A stretch of 52,819 nucleotides of DNA, taken from assembly GCF_001428745.1 (NCBI RefSeq), contig NZ_LMIO01000005.1, forward strand, positions 6,705-59,523, written 5' to 3'. Under the pieces are notes generated by a model, which made no database searches, had not been told where the DNA came from, and was given only the letters and a program-made list of their open reading frames with translations. The position numbers were made by a program, and so were the translations under genes. Each line of letters starts with the position of its first letter. Positions within the stretch are counted from its first letter, which is position 1. Positions 18,016 through 28,441 of the stretch are shown here, piece by piece. Origin of the DNA: Leifsonia sp. Root227. Its GTDB lineage: Bacteria > Actinomycetota > Actinomycetes > Actinomycetales > Microbacteriaceae.

Positions 18016-19479
18016 ATGGACGCAGGGTTCCTCACCACCGCCATCGTGGTGCTGCTGCTGCTGATCGACTTCGTCATCCGCGTCATCGCGATCATCGTCG
18101 TTCCGCGCAACCGCAAGCCATCGTCGGCCACCGCGTGGCTGCTCGCGATCTTCTTCATCCCGTACATCGGCGTGCTCTTCTTCCTGCTGATCGGGTCGTA
18201 CAAACTGCCGAAGCGCCGCCGCGACAAGCAGGCGGAGATCAACCGCTTCATCATCGAGTCCACGGACGGCATGGAGCGGGTGAGCCGCGATCACCCCTGG
18301 CCACCGTGGCTGGAGTCGGTGGTGGCGCTCAACCGCAACCTCGGCGCGATGCCGCTGGTCGGCGGCAACACGGCGAGCCTCAACGGCGACTACCAGGCGT
18401 CACTGGATGCGATGACAGCGGAGATCGCGAAGGCGCGCAAGTATGTGCACGTCGAGTTCTACATCCTGAGCTGCGACCAGACGACCAGGCCGTTCTTCGA
18501 CGCACTCGAGGATGCGGTGAAGCGCGGCGTCTCCGTGCGCGTGCTGCTCGACCACGTCGCGTCGTTCCGCACCAGGGACTACAAGCAGACCACCAAGCGG
18601 CTCACCGCGATGGGCGCATCCTGGCACCTGATGCTCCCTGTGCAGCCGTTCAAGGGCAAGTACCAGCGGCCCGACCTCCGCAACCACCGCAAGCTGCTCA
18701 TCGTCGACGGCAAGGTCGGCTTCATGGGTTCTCAGAATGTGATCGACCGCAGCTACAACAAGAAGTCGAACATCAAGCGCGGCCTGAAGTGGAAAGAGCT
18801 GATCGTCCGGCTGGAGGGGCCGATCGTCGCCGGTCTCAACGCCATCTTCATCACCGACTGGTATTCGGAGACGGACGAGCTGCTGCGCCGCGAGACGGAG
18901 CCGATCACAGACGACCTCACCACCAGCGCGCTCGACGCCCAGGTGGTGCCGTCCGGTCCGGGATTCCCCGGCGAGAACAACCTGCGCCTGTTCCTGGCGC
19001 TGCTGTACTACGCGCAGGAGCGCATCGTCATCACCTCGCCGTACTTCGTGCCGGACGAGTCGATGCTGATGGCCATCACCACGGCGACGCAGCGCGGCAT
19101 CGCCGTCGACCTGTTCGTCTCCGAGATCGGCGACCAGGCGCTCGTCTACCACGCCCAGCGGTCGTACTACGAGGCGCTGCTACGGGCCGGCGTGCGTATC
19201 TGGATGTACAAGAAGCCGTACATCCTGCACGCCAAGCACTTCACGATCGACGACGACGTCGCGGTGATCGGGTCGAGCAACATGGACATGCGCTCCTTCC
19301 AGCTCAACATGGAGGTTTCGCTGATGGTGCGCGGCCGCTCGTTCGTTGACGAGATGCGCGCGGTGGAGGACGGCTACCGCAAGGACAGCCGCGAGCTCAC
19401 GCTCGACGAGTGGATGAAGCAGCCGCTGCGCTCGACGGTGCTCGACAACCTCGCGCGGCTGACCTCGGCGCTGCAGTAG
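18016..19479 (+). CDS. cls: Cardiolipin synthase (phospholipase D family)
   Basis: A 487-residue membrane enzyme that makes cardiolipin from phosphatidylglycerol. There are two N-terminal membrane helices (about 5-27 and 35-57) and then two PLD domains, each with an intact HxKxxxxD motif: H224-K226-D231 (HRKLLIVDG) and H405-K407-D412 (HAKHFTIDD), each followed by GS-N. The length is normal for the ClsA type. It starts at ATG 18016 with GAAGGGG upstream. The 160-bp gap before it holds no gene. Confidence 0.92.
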   Translation: MDAGFLTTAIVVLLLLIDFVIRVIAIIVVPRNRKPSSATAWLLAIFFIPYIGVLFFLLIGSYKLPKRRRDKQAEINRFIIESTDGMERVSRDHPWPPWLESVVALNRNLGAMPLVGGNTASLNGDYQASLDAMTAEIAKARKYVHVEFYILSCDQTTRPFFDALEDAVKRGVSVRVLLDHVASFRTRDYKQTTKRLTAMGASWHLMLPVQPFKGKYQRPDLRNHRKLLIVDGKVGFMGSQNVIDRSYNKKSNIKRGLKWKELIVRLEGPIVAGLNAIFITDWYSETDELLRRETEPITDDLTTSALDAQVVPSGPGFPGENNLRLFLALLYYAQERIVITSPYFVPDESMLMAITTATQRGIAVDLFVSEIGDQALVYHAQRSYYEALLRAGVRIWMYKKPYILHAKHFTIDDDVAVIGSSNMDMRSFQLNMEVSLMVRGRSFVDEMRAVEDGYRKDSRELTLDEWMKQPLRSTVLDNLARLTSALQ

Positions 19480-19503
19480 CCGCCGCTCGGCGTGGGAGCG
19501 CCG

Positions 19504-20484
19504 CTATCCTCGGGGCTTGAGACGCACGGTCGGCAGTTCCGGCGCGGGCAGGGGGCGCCCGTCGTAGCCGGCGACGACGCCGAACCGGCCGTGCTCGTCC
19601 TCGTCGTCGATCACGTCGCGCATCCACTCGGAGCGGTACTGCACAACGTCATCGTGGCTGCGGCCGATGAAGTTCCACCACATCACGATCTGCTCGCCGA
19701 GCGGCTCGCCGCCCAGCAGCACGAGCCGTGCGCCTCCGTCCCCCGCGGTGATCGTCACCGTGTCGCAGCCGGGCGGGAGGTACGCCAGGTGGGCGCGAGG
19801 CACGTCTGCGCCCGCGACCGTCACGTCGCCTGCATCCACCAGGACTCCGTGCTCGAACGACGGATCGAGAGGCACGACGACCTCGCCTGCCGTGCGCAGC
19901 AGCAGCTCGGCGCCGACCAGCGGGCTGAACACGGTCGCGTCCGTTCCACTGCCGGCGAGCCGCCCGACGAACGTGCGCACCTCGGCGTCGCCGAGCCTGC
20001 CGGAGACGGGGACGAGGTGCTCGAAGAACGGCTCCGTCGCGCGCGACGCGTCCGGGAGCGCCACCCAGAGCTGCACGCCGTGCAGCCGCGTGGTCCCCGG
20101 CGTCGAGACCTCCGAGTGGCTGATCCCGCGGCCCGCCGTCATCAGGTTGAGCTCGCCCGGCCGCACCATCGCGTGACTGCCGACGCTGTCCCTGTGCTCG
20201 ATCTCGCCCTCGAACAGCCAGCTCACCGTCTGCAGCCCGGTGTGCGGATGCGGCGGGACGCGCATCCCGCCCGTCGCAGACACGTCGTCCGGGCCGTAGT
20301 GGTCGATGAAGCACCAGCCGCCGATCAGCGAGCGGCGGCGCTGGGGGAGGGTGCGGCGCACGTTCATGGCGCGCGGGCCGCCGAGCGGCACCTCCCTCGG
20401 CTCCAGGATCTCGACAGGGGTGTCGAGCACCACGGGGTCGTCACCGACCAGCACCTCGGCCGGGTCGCGTTCCAGGTTGCTCAC
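19504..20484 (-). CDS. Pirin-family protein
   Basis: A 326-residue bicupin protein. The metal-binding pattern in the N-terminal cupin is intact: PPHPHTGLQTV...FEGEIEHRDS...VRPGELNLMTAGRGISHSE. The pirin C-terminal cupin follows. Some pirins are quercetin dioxygenases and others bind regulators; the substrate is unknown. It starts at GTG 20484 with TAGGAT 6 nt before it, so it is probably leaderless. It is convergent with cls (24 nt) and divergent from the lipoprotein gene. Confidence 0.88.
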   Translation of the reverse strand: MSNLERDPAEVLVGDDPVVLDTPVEILEPREVPLGGPRAMNVRRTLPQRRRSLIGGWCFIDHYGPDDVSATGGMRVPPHPHTGLQTVSWLFEGEIEHRDSVGSHAMVRPGELNLMTAGRGISHSEVSTPGTTRLHGVQLWVALPDASRATEPFFEHLVPVSGRLGDAEVRTFVGRLAGSGTDATVFSPLVGAELLLRTAGEVVVPLDPSFEHGVLVDAGDVTVAGADVPRAHLAYLPPGCDTVTITAGDGGARLVLLGGEPLGEQIVMWWNFIGRSHDDVVQYRSEWMRDVIDDEDEHGRFGVVAGYDGRPLPAPELPTVRLKPRG

Positions 20485-20490
20485 ACGTGC

Positions 20491-20536
20491 ATCCTAGAAC
20501 GCGCTCAGGGAGGAACGACCCCGGACTTCCTAGAAT
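20491..20536. promoter_or_regulatory. Divergent leaderless promoters (pirin / lipoprotein)
   Basis: In a 58-bp gap, TAGGAT (20496-20491, minus) is exactly 6 nt before the pirin GTG and TAGAAT (20531-20536, plus) is exactly 6 nt before the lipoprotein GTG. Neither gene has an SD. The -35 regions are not clear. Confidence 0.6.
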
Positions 20537-20542
20537 GAATGC

Positions 20543-20974
20543 GTGCATCGAACTCACGCGGCGACCCGCGCATCCGTGGCTGCTGTCGGCCTCCTCCTGG
20601 CCGGTCTCGCGCTGACCGGATGCACGTCGGCGTCCTCCAAGCCGGTGGACGACTACGCCGGGGAGCCGAAGGGCGTCGATGCGCCGGCGAGCAGCGCGGG
20701 CGGGGCGGCCTGGGCCGTGTGGATGAAGAGCGGCGACCAGTTCGCGATGGTGCTCTACGGCAGCTCGAGCTGCCCCCCGAAGGTCGCGTCGGTCTCCGTC
20801 ACCGCGAGCAACCAGCTCAAGGCCACCCTCGCACCTGCCCCAGGCGGCATCTGCACCCGCGACTACGTGCCGCACACCACGATCTTCGACACGCCGTCCG
20901 GAGTGACGACGAGCTCCGACGTGAGCATCACCCTGCCGGACACGACGCTCACGTTGCCCGGTCTGCGCGGCTGA
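20543..20974 (+). CDS. Small secreted lipoprotein
   Basis: A 143-residue protein with a lipoprotein signal (LAGLALTGC; lipid-attached Cys at about residue 28), then a short linker and a compact beta-rich domain with two further Cys (about 75 and 109) that may pair. Family not recognised. Leaderless-type GTG start. It lies upstream of clpC, but a separate promoter region intervenes. Confidence 0.75.
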   Translation: MHRTHAATRASVAAVGLLLAGLALTGCTSASSKPVDDYAGEPKGVDAPASSAGGAAWAVWMKSGDQFAMVLYGSSSCPPKVASVSVTASNQLKATLAPAPGGICTRDYVPHTTIFDTPSGVTTSSDVSITLPDTTLTLPGLRG

Positions 20975-21103
20975 GGCCGCGCATCCGGAACAGTCCGCGG
21001 AATCGCCGTCACGCCCACGGCGAACAGGGGCTATGCGGGGCCCTCCCGGTGGTTACTCTCTTTGTATCGACGCCAACCCTGCAACGGCGTCTGAGGAGTA
21101 GAC

Positions 21104-23629
<2,526 letters not shown>

Positions 23630-23667
23630 CGCCGTCGTCCACCCCTGAGGGGGACTGAGTATCCCGG

Positions 23668-23698
23668 AAGCGGGGCCGCCACTGTGGCGGCCCCGCTT
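23668..23698 (+). terminator. Intrinsic terminator after clpC
   Basis: The 14-bp perfect stem is AAGCGGGGCCGCCA (23668-23681) with its complement at 23685-23698, and the loop is CTG. It begins 39 nt after the clpC stop. A short TTTCGTGTG follows. Confidence 0.85.
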
Positions 23699-23787
23699 TC
23701 GTGTGTGCGGGGGCGTTGCGGCCGGGTGCTGTGCGGGGAGCCGGGGGATGCGCATCCGCCTGGTCGATGATCGCTAGGCTTGGGCGG

Positions 23788-24306
23788 GTGAGTGGTTCAG
23801 ACAGCGCCGGGTTCGTCATCCGCCGGGCGCGCACCAGTGACGTGGTGCGCATCCAGGAGCTCGTGGAGCCGCTGGTACAGCGACGAATCCTGCTCGGCAA
23901 GGACGCGGTGGTGTTCTACGAGTCGCTGCAGGAGTTCCGCGTCGCCGAGACGCCGGAAGGCGAGCTGATCGGCTGCGGGGCGCTGCACGTGATGTGGCGG
24001 GACCTGGCCGAGGTGCGCACGCTGGCGGTCTCCGACGCGTGGCTGGGCAAAGGCATCGGCCGCGCGCTGCTCGGCCGGCTGGAGGACGACGCCCGCGAGC
24101 TGGGGCTGAGCCGGTTGTTCTGCCTGACGTTCGAGGTCGCCTTCTTCGAGCGCAACGGTTTCGAGGACATGGGCACGGAGACGGTGGACCCCGAGGTGTA
24201 CGCGGAACTGGTCCGCTCGCACGACGAAGGTGTCGCCGAGTTCCTCGATCTGGCGCGGGTGAAGCCGAACACCTTGGGAAATACTCGTATGTTGAAGCAG
24301 CTCTAG
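23788..24306 (+). CDS. GNAT-family N-acetyltransferase (amino-acid/ArgA-like)
   Basis: A 172-residue single GNAT domain. The acetyl-CoA motif appears as VRTLAVSDAWLGKGIGRALLGRLEDDA, and the C-terminal FCLTFEVAFFERNGFEDMG matches short stand-alone N-acetylglutamate-synthase-like proteins of actinobacteria, so arginine synthesis is a plausible role. GTG 23788 is chosen because TAGGCT (23775-23780) stands 7 nt before it, as in a leaderless promoter; ATG 23767 is an alternative. Confidence 0.8.
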   Translation: MSGSDSAGFVIRRARTSDVVRIQELVEPLVQRRILLGKDAVVFYESLQEFRVAETPEGELIGCGALHVMWRDLAEVRTLAVSDAWLGKGIGRALLGRLEDDARELGLSRLFCLTFEVAFFERNGFEDMGTETVDPEVYAELVRSHDEGVAEFLDLARVKPNTLGNTRMLKQL

Positions 24307-24350
24307 CGCGTTGCCGCGGCATTCGCCGCAGCCGCCGCTATTCTGCAGGC

Positions 24351-24983
24351 ATGTCGACGTTCAAGCACCCTGTCGGCCCCCAGCCGAGCAACGTCTATTG
24401 GCGACGCCGGCTCCTCCTCGCCCTCGGCGTCATCGCCGTGATCGTGGTCATCGTGTTGATCGTCGTGCGGCCGGGATCGTCGGAGGGCGCGCCCGCCCCG
24501 GCGGCCACCACGTCGAAGCCCGCCACGTCGGGCAACGGCGCCACGAGCATCCCGACTGAGAGCACGACGGCCAGCGGCCAGGCCTGCAAGCCGGCGAACG
24601 TGAAGGTGGCGGCGAACACCGACGCTGACACGTACGCAGCAGGTCAGCTTCCGAAGCTGACGGTCTCGATCACGAATACCGGGACGGTCGCCTGCAAGAT
24701 CGACGCCGGCACGGCCCAGCAGGTGTTCACGATCACGAGCGGCTCGGAGACGTACTGGAAGTCCACGGACTGCCAGTCGGACAAGGTGGACGCGGAAGTC
24801 TTGCTGCAACCGGGCAAGACGGTGTCGTCGCAGACGCCCATCGAGTGGGACCGCACCCGCTCCGATCCCTCCACCTGCCAGCAGACGCGCGATCAGGTGC
24901 CGGCCGGGGGAGCGTCGTACCACCTGACCACCTCCGTGTCCGGCATCGAGTCGGCCGAGTCGAAGCAGTTCATCCTGAACTGA
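24351..24983 (+). CDS. Membrane-anchored exported protein
   Basis: A 210-residue protein with a short cytoplasmic N-terminus, one membrane helix (about residues 22-42), a Ser/Thr/Ala/Pro linker (45-75) and an extracytoplasmic beta-type domain with four Cys (TVSITNTGTVACKI, STDCQSD, TCQQTRDQ). The domain looks like an immunoglobulin-like fold, but the family is not recognised. TATTCT is 6 nt before the ATG, so it is probably leaderless. Confidence 0.7.
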   Translation: MSTFKHPVGPQPSNVYWRRRLLLALGVIAVIVVIVLIVVRPGSSEGAPAPAATTSKPATSGNGATSIPTESTTASGQACKPANVKVAANTDADTYAAGQLPKLTVSITNTGTVACKIDAGTAQQVFTITSGSETYWKSTDCQSDKVDAEVLLQPGKTVSSQTPIEWDRTRSDPSTCQQTRDQVPAGGASYHLTTSVSGIESAESKQFILN

Positions 24984-25056
24984 ACGGCCGGCGGTGCCCG
25001 CTCGGTCGGTCGCTCTGTCGGTGGGTCGCTCGGTCGGTCGCTCGCTCGCTCGCTCG

Positions 25057-25114
25057 CGAGATGCCAGTAACTGTGGGGCATCCCGGGCGTTTCGCGACAG
25101 TTGCTGGTATCTCG
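25057..25114. repeat. Palindromic repeat family B, copy 1
   Basis: The left arm is at 25057-25074 (CGAGATGCCAGTAACTGT) and the right arm at 25097-25114, complementary except at two positions, around a loop with CATCCCGGGCG. The shared sequence with copy 2 continues about 38 bp to the right. Confidence 0.85.
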
Positions 25115-25325
25115 TGTTGTGTGGGGACCGGGGCTGTGGATGCCGCTGTGCATGGGGTGCGGTGGCGGGTGGTGATGGTGGGTGGTGGGTGGCTTGCGGC
25201 ACCACGACGGCTAGCGAGGCAACGCTGCCGTTGACGGGTGGTGACGTCGGCGCGGCGTGGCGGCCGAGCCGGCTCGCGGCGCCAAGCCAGGCCCGGTTGA
25301 AGCGGCGGTGTGCCCACCTCGCTCG

Positions 25326-25383
25326 CGAGATGCCAGTAACTGCGGGACATCCCGGGTATTTCGCGACAGTTACTGGTGTCTCG
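25326..25383. repeat. Palindromic repeat family B, copy 2
   Basis: The arms are at 25326-25343 and 25366-25383, in the same orientation as copy 1 and 269 bp downstream of it. Loop changes and arm changes relative to copy 1 are few. Several arm differences keep base pairing through G-U or compensating pairs, which suggests that the RNA or DNA fold is under selection. Confidence 0.85.
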
Positions 25384-25436
25384 TGTTCTGCGGGAACCAG
25401 GGCTGTGGATGGTGCTGTGCGTGAGGAAGGGTTGGC

Positions 25437-25538
25437 GTGTTGGGTCGGGCGGCGTGTTGGGTCGGGCGGCTCGCTGGGTCGGGCGACGTGTTGGGTCGGG
25501 CGGCTCGCTGGGTCGGGCGGCGTGTTGGGTCGGCCGGC
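25437..25538. repeat. Six 17-bp tandem repeats
   Basis: The unit is GTGTTGGGTCGGGCGGC or the variant TCGCTGGGTCGGGCGGC; the order of the six is G-G-T-G-T-G by first base. The unit length is not a multiple of three, which fits non-coding DNA. It is a candidate variable-number repeat. Confidence 0.85.
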
Positions 25539-25619
25539 GTGCTGGTCGGTCGCTGGGCCGCGTCGGGGCGTCGCGCGGCTTCGGACGCTGTGCCGCCTCG
25601 GGGCGACGCGGCGCGCTGG

Positions 25620-26981
25620 TCAGAACGCGGCGTCGAGTTCCCGCTCACGGTCGGAGACCGCCGCCGTGAAGGCGACACGGAGGGCTTCGCGGATGCTCTC
25701 GCTTCGCGCATCCACGCGGGTGACAAAGCCGAGGCGGGTGGCTTCCGCCGCGCGCTGCTTGCCGCTGGCGACCGGGCGGATCTCGCCCGCCAGGCTGATC
25801 TCTCCGAACGCCGCGAGCGTATGCGGGATGGCCTTCTCGTTGGCGGCGGACGCGATGGCCAGGGCGATGGCGAGGTCGGCTCCCGGTTCGGTGAGGCGCA
25901 CCCCGCCGACCGTTGAGACGTAGACGTCCTTGTCGCCGAGCCGGATGCCGGCGCGGCGTTCGAGCACCGCGAGCAGCATCGCGACCCTGGACGAGTCGAC
26001 GCCGTTCGTGACCCTGCGCGGGTTGGGGGCCGTCGAGGCGACGACGAGCGCCTGAACCTCGACCGGGAGCGGGCGGCGCCCCTCCATCGCGACCGTGACG
26101 CAGGTTCCGGACACGGGCGTGGTCGTGCGGCTGAGGAACAGCCCGCTCGGGTCGGCCACCTCGACGATGCCGTCGCCGGACATCTCGAAGCAGCCCACCT
26201 CGTCCGTGGGGCCGAAGCGGTTCTTGAGCGCGCGGACGAAGCGGAGCGCGGTCTGGCGGTCGCCCTCGAACTGGCAGACCACATCCACCAGGTGTTCGAG
26301 GAGGCGGGGACCGGCGATCGAGCCGTCTTTGGTGACGTGACCGACGAGCAGGACCGGCAGGTTGCGGTCTTTGGCGACGCGGATGAGGGTGCTCGCCACC
26401 TCGCGCACCTGGCTCGGGCCGCCGGCCAGGCCCTCTCCGTTGCTGCTGGACACGGTCTGCACCGAGTCGACGATGACCAGCTGCGGGTCGACCGCGTCGA
26501 TCTGGCCGACGATGGTGGCGAGGTCGGTCTCCGAGGCGAGGAAGAGGTGGTCGTGCATGGCGCCGGTGCGTTCCGCGCGCATCCTGACCTGGCTGACCGA
26601 CTCCTCCGCGCTCACGTAGAGCACTCTGGACTTGGCGCGCGCGGCTCGCGATGCCACCTCCAGCAGCAGGGTGGACTTGCCGACACCCGGCTCACCGCTC
26701 AGCAGGATGGCCGCCCCAGGCACGATGCCGCCGCCCAGCACGCGGTCGAACTCCGCGATGCCGCTCGGCCAGTGGCTGACGGAGGCCGTCTCGATGTCGG
26801 TGATGGACCTGGCCGCACGGTCGGCGCCGATCGACACCGGCTTGAGCGCCCGGAGGATGCCCGTCGGCGCGGCAGCCTCCGTGACCGTTCCCCACTCCTG
26901 GCACTCGCCGCAACGCCCGGCCCACTTGGCCGTCGTCCAGCCGCACTCCGTGCAGCGGTAGTTGAGCTGTGCCTTCGCCAC
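25620..26981 (-). CDS. radA: DNA repair protein RadA
   Basis: A 453-residue RecA-like branch-migration helicase. The N-terminal C4 zinc finger is CTECGWTTAKWAGRCGEC (about 10-27), Walker A is GEPGVGKSTLL (about 97), the RadA-specific KNRFG lies in ALKNRFGPTDEVG (about 252), and a Lon-protease-like C-terminal domain follows (about 300-445). It starts at GTG 26981 with GGAGGT just upstream. It is monocistronic and convergent with the repeat-rich stretch. Confidence 0.95.
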   Translation of the reverse strand: MAKAQLNYRCTECGWTTAKWAGRCGECQEWGTVTEAAAPTGILRALKPVSIGADRAARSITDIETASVSHWPSGIAEFDRVLGGGIVPGAAILLSGEPGVGKSTLLLEVASRAARAKSRVLYVSAEESVSQVRMRAERTGAMHDHLFLASETDLATIVGQIDAVDPQLVIVDSVQTVSSSNGEGLAGGPSQVREVASTLIRVAKDRNLPVLLVGHVTKDGSIAGPRLLEHLVDVVCQFEGDRQTALRFVRALKNRFGPTDEVGCFEMSGDGIVEVADPSGLFLSRTTTPVSGTCVTVAMEGRRPLPVEVQALVVASTAPNPRRVTNGVDSSRVAMLLAVLERRAGIRLGDKDVYVSTVGGVRLTEPGADLAIALAIASAANEKAIPHTLAAFGEISLAGEIRPVASGKQRAAEATRLGFVTRVDARSESIREALRVAFTAAVSDRERELDAAF

Positions 26982-27088
26982 GCGACCTCCTCGATCCGGG
27001 TTTCACACTACGGGGGACCACCGTCATCCGCGGGAGGATCGCGCGGACTGTGCACAACTCCTGGCTCGTGTCGGTTGTGAGGGGTTCA

Positions 27089-28024
27089 ATGGGCGACATG
27101 GCGAATCTGACCTTCACACTCGCGTCCGGCCGCAAGCTCGGCGTGACCGGCTTCGGCGACTCAGCAGCGGAGAGGGTCGTGGTGTTCTGTCACGCGGCCC
27201 CCGGCTCATCGGTGTTCGACCCCGACCCAGACGCATCCAGCAACAGGAACGTGCACATCCTCGCGTTCGACCGCCCGGGATACGGTTCGAGTGACCCGCT
27301 CCCGGCCGGCACCTGGCCGAGCATCACGCAGGCCGCCGACGACATCGCGGAGTACCTGCGGTCGATGAACCGCGACGAGGCGAGCGCAGGGATCAACCGC
27401 CCGGACTCGATCGGCATCGCGGGCTGGTCGGCGGGAGGACGCATCGCACTCGCTTTCGCCGCGCGCCACCCCGAGCTCGCCGACCGCGTCGCGATCATCG
27501 GGACGCCCGCGCCGAACGAGGCCGTCCCGTGGATCGACCCGCAGCTGCAGGCGATGTCCGACCACCTGGCGACCCTGGCTCCGGATGCGGCGCTCGCCCA
27601 GCTCAGCGAGATGCTGCAACCGCAGGCCGACGCCGTCAACAGCGCAGACGAGGTGGGGGACGTGCCGCTCGACCTCCTCGGCGCTTCTGCGGTCGACGAC
27701 GCGGTGCTCGCACTTCCTGGCGCGCACGACAGGCTCGGCCGGATGCTGAAAGACGCGTTCCGGCAGGGGCCTGTGGGGGTGGCCGCGGACATCCTCAGCT
27801 ACACGGCGCGACCGTGGGGCTTCGACGTGGCCGACGTCGCGGCGAAGACGCTCATCGTCAACGGGCAGGCGGATGCGCTCTCTGGCAACGCCCACGCGAA
27901 CTGGTACCAGAAGGCGATCCCGGATGCGCGGGTCGAGATGATGCCTGGTGTCGGTCACCTCGCGGTGATCCCCGCGTGGGACAGGGTGCTTTCGCACCTG
28001 GCGCCGGGTACGACGCGACGCTGA
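27089..28024 (+). CDS. Alpha/beta hydrolase
   Basis: A 311-residue hydrolase with oxyanion-region HAAPGSS, nucleophile elbow GWSAGG, acid region VNGQADAL and a terminal His in GVGHLAVIPAWD. It has no signal peptide. The substrate cannot be told. ATG 27089 follows GAGGGG; ATG 27098 is an alternative. It is divergent from radA. Two family A palindromes follow its stop codon. Confidence 0.85.
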   Translation: MGDMANLTFTLASGRKLGVTGFGDSAAERVVVFCHAAPGSSVFDPDPDASSNRNVHILAFDRPGYGSSDPLPAGTWPSITQAADDIAEYLRSMNRDEASAGINRPDSIGIAGWSAGGRIALAFAARHPELADRVAIIGTPAPNEAVPWIDPQLQAMSDHLATLAPDAALAQLSEMLQPQADAVNSADEVGDVPLDLLGASAVDDAVLALPGAHDRLGRMLKDAFRQGPVGVAADILSYTARPWGFDVADVAAKTLIVNGQADALSGNAHANWYQKAIPDARVEMMPGVGHLAVIPAWDRVLSHLAPGTTRR

Positions 28025-28056
28025 CGCGCGCCGGCCCGCGCGGCCGCGCGCCGCGG

Positions 28057-28107
28057 CTCGTGCGAAACGTGCGGTGGATGCGTCCCGGACCGCACATTCC
28101 GCACGAC
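28057..28107. repeat. Palindromic repeat family A, copy 2
   Basis: The left arm CTCGTGCGAAACGTGCGGT is at 28057-28075, and the right arm (28089-28107) pairs with it apart from two changes. It begins 32 nt after the hydrolase stop. Confidence 0.85.
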
Positions 28108-28131
28108 TCGTGCATCCGGAGGGCGTGAGGG

Positions 28132-28182
28132 CTCGTGCGAAACGTGGGGTGCGCGGGTGTCGGACCGCACGTTCGGCACGAG
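28132..28182. repeat. Palindromic repeat family A, copy 3
   Basis: The arms are at 28132-28150 and 28164-28182. It is in the same orientation as copy 2 and 75 bp downstream of it. The pairing mismatches differ from those of copy 2. Confidence 0.85.
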
Positions 28183-28212
28183 ACGTGCGGGAGGCGACGC
28201 GCGCATCCGAAG

Positions 28213-28248
28213 TCAGGCGCCAGGCGTCAGGCGCCGGGCGTCAGGCGT
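28213..28248. repeat. Short 14-bp tandem repeat at a gene end
   Basis: TCAGGCGCCAGGCG (28213-28226) and TCAGGCGCCGGGCG (28227-28240) are followed by a partial third unit. The third unit supplies the stop codon of the small membrane gene on the minus strand. Confidence 0.7.
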
Positions 28249-28441
28249 GGAGCAGCACGAGGGCGTGGTAGACGACGTATGCGGGCCACACGATGGCCTG
28301 CAGCAGGCCGAGGATGACGCCCCAGAACGAGCCGTCGGACGCGGAGACGAAGTAGATCGCGGCGCCGACGTACGCGACGAGGAACACGAATCCCCACGGG
28401 CCTGCGCGCTCGATCACCCTGGTGCGCCCTCTGTCGCTCAT
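28241..28441 (-). CDS. Small two-helix membrane protein
   Basis: A 66-residue protein with two hydrophobic helices (about 15-33 and 40-62) separated by SASDGSFWG. The family is not named, but short proteins of this shape are common in actinobacteria. It starts at ATG 28441 in a TGATG overlap with the SGNH hydrolase gene, so the two are co-translated. Confidence 0.75.
   Translation of the reverse strand: MSDRGRTRVIERAGPWGFVFLVAYVGAAIYFVSASDGSFWGVILGLLQAIVWPAYVVYHALVLLHA

Larger units (their letters stand above)
24984..25619. repeat. Gene-free, repeat-rich stretch between convergent genes
   Basis: These 636 bp hold no convincing gene; apparent frames are low-complexity Arg/Ser/Gly translations. 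In order: a GTCG/CTCG simple-sequence run (about 25000-25058), palindromic repeat B copy 1 with its flank (about 25049-25152), about 165 bp of GGTG-rich sequence, repeat B copy 2 (about 25318-25421), and six 17-bp tandem repeats (25437-25538). It separates the exported-protein gene from radA. Confidence 0.8.

Noticed and set aside
17681..19349. A plus-strand frame of 525 codons overlapping the small membrane gene and cls
   Set aside because: It is the out-of-frame reading of cls; the PLD motifs and membrane helices lie in the cls frame.
25049..25421. The two family B units as a CRISPR array
   Set aside because: There are only two copies, 269 bp apart, with long palindromic units, no regular spacers and no cas genes.
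25000..25923. Several open frames in the repeat-rich stretch and antisense to the radA end
   Set aside because: The predicted proteins are low-complexity Arg/Ser/Gly/Val strings created by tandem repeats; RBS and domain evidence is absent.
28025..28240. A small gene between the alpha/beta hydrolase and the small membrane protein
   Set aside because: The apparent frames consist of the two family A palindromes and a short tandem repeat; no RBS or stable reading pattern is seen.
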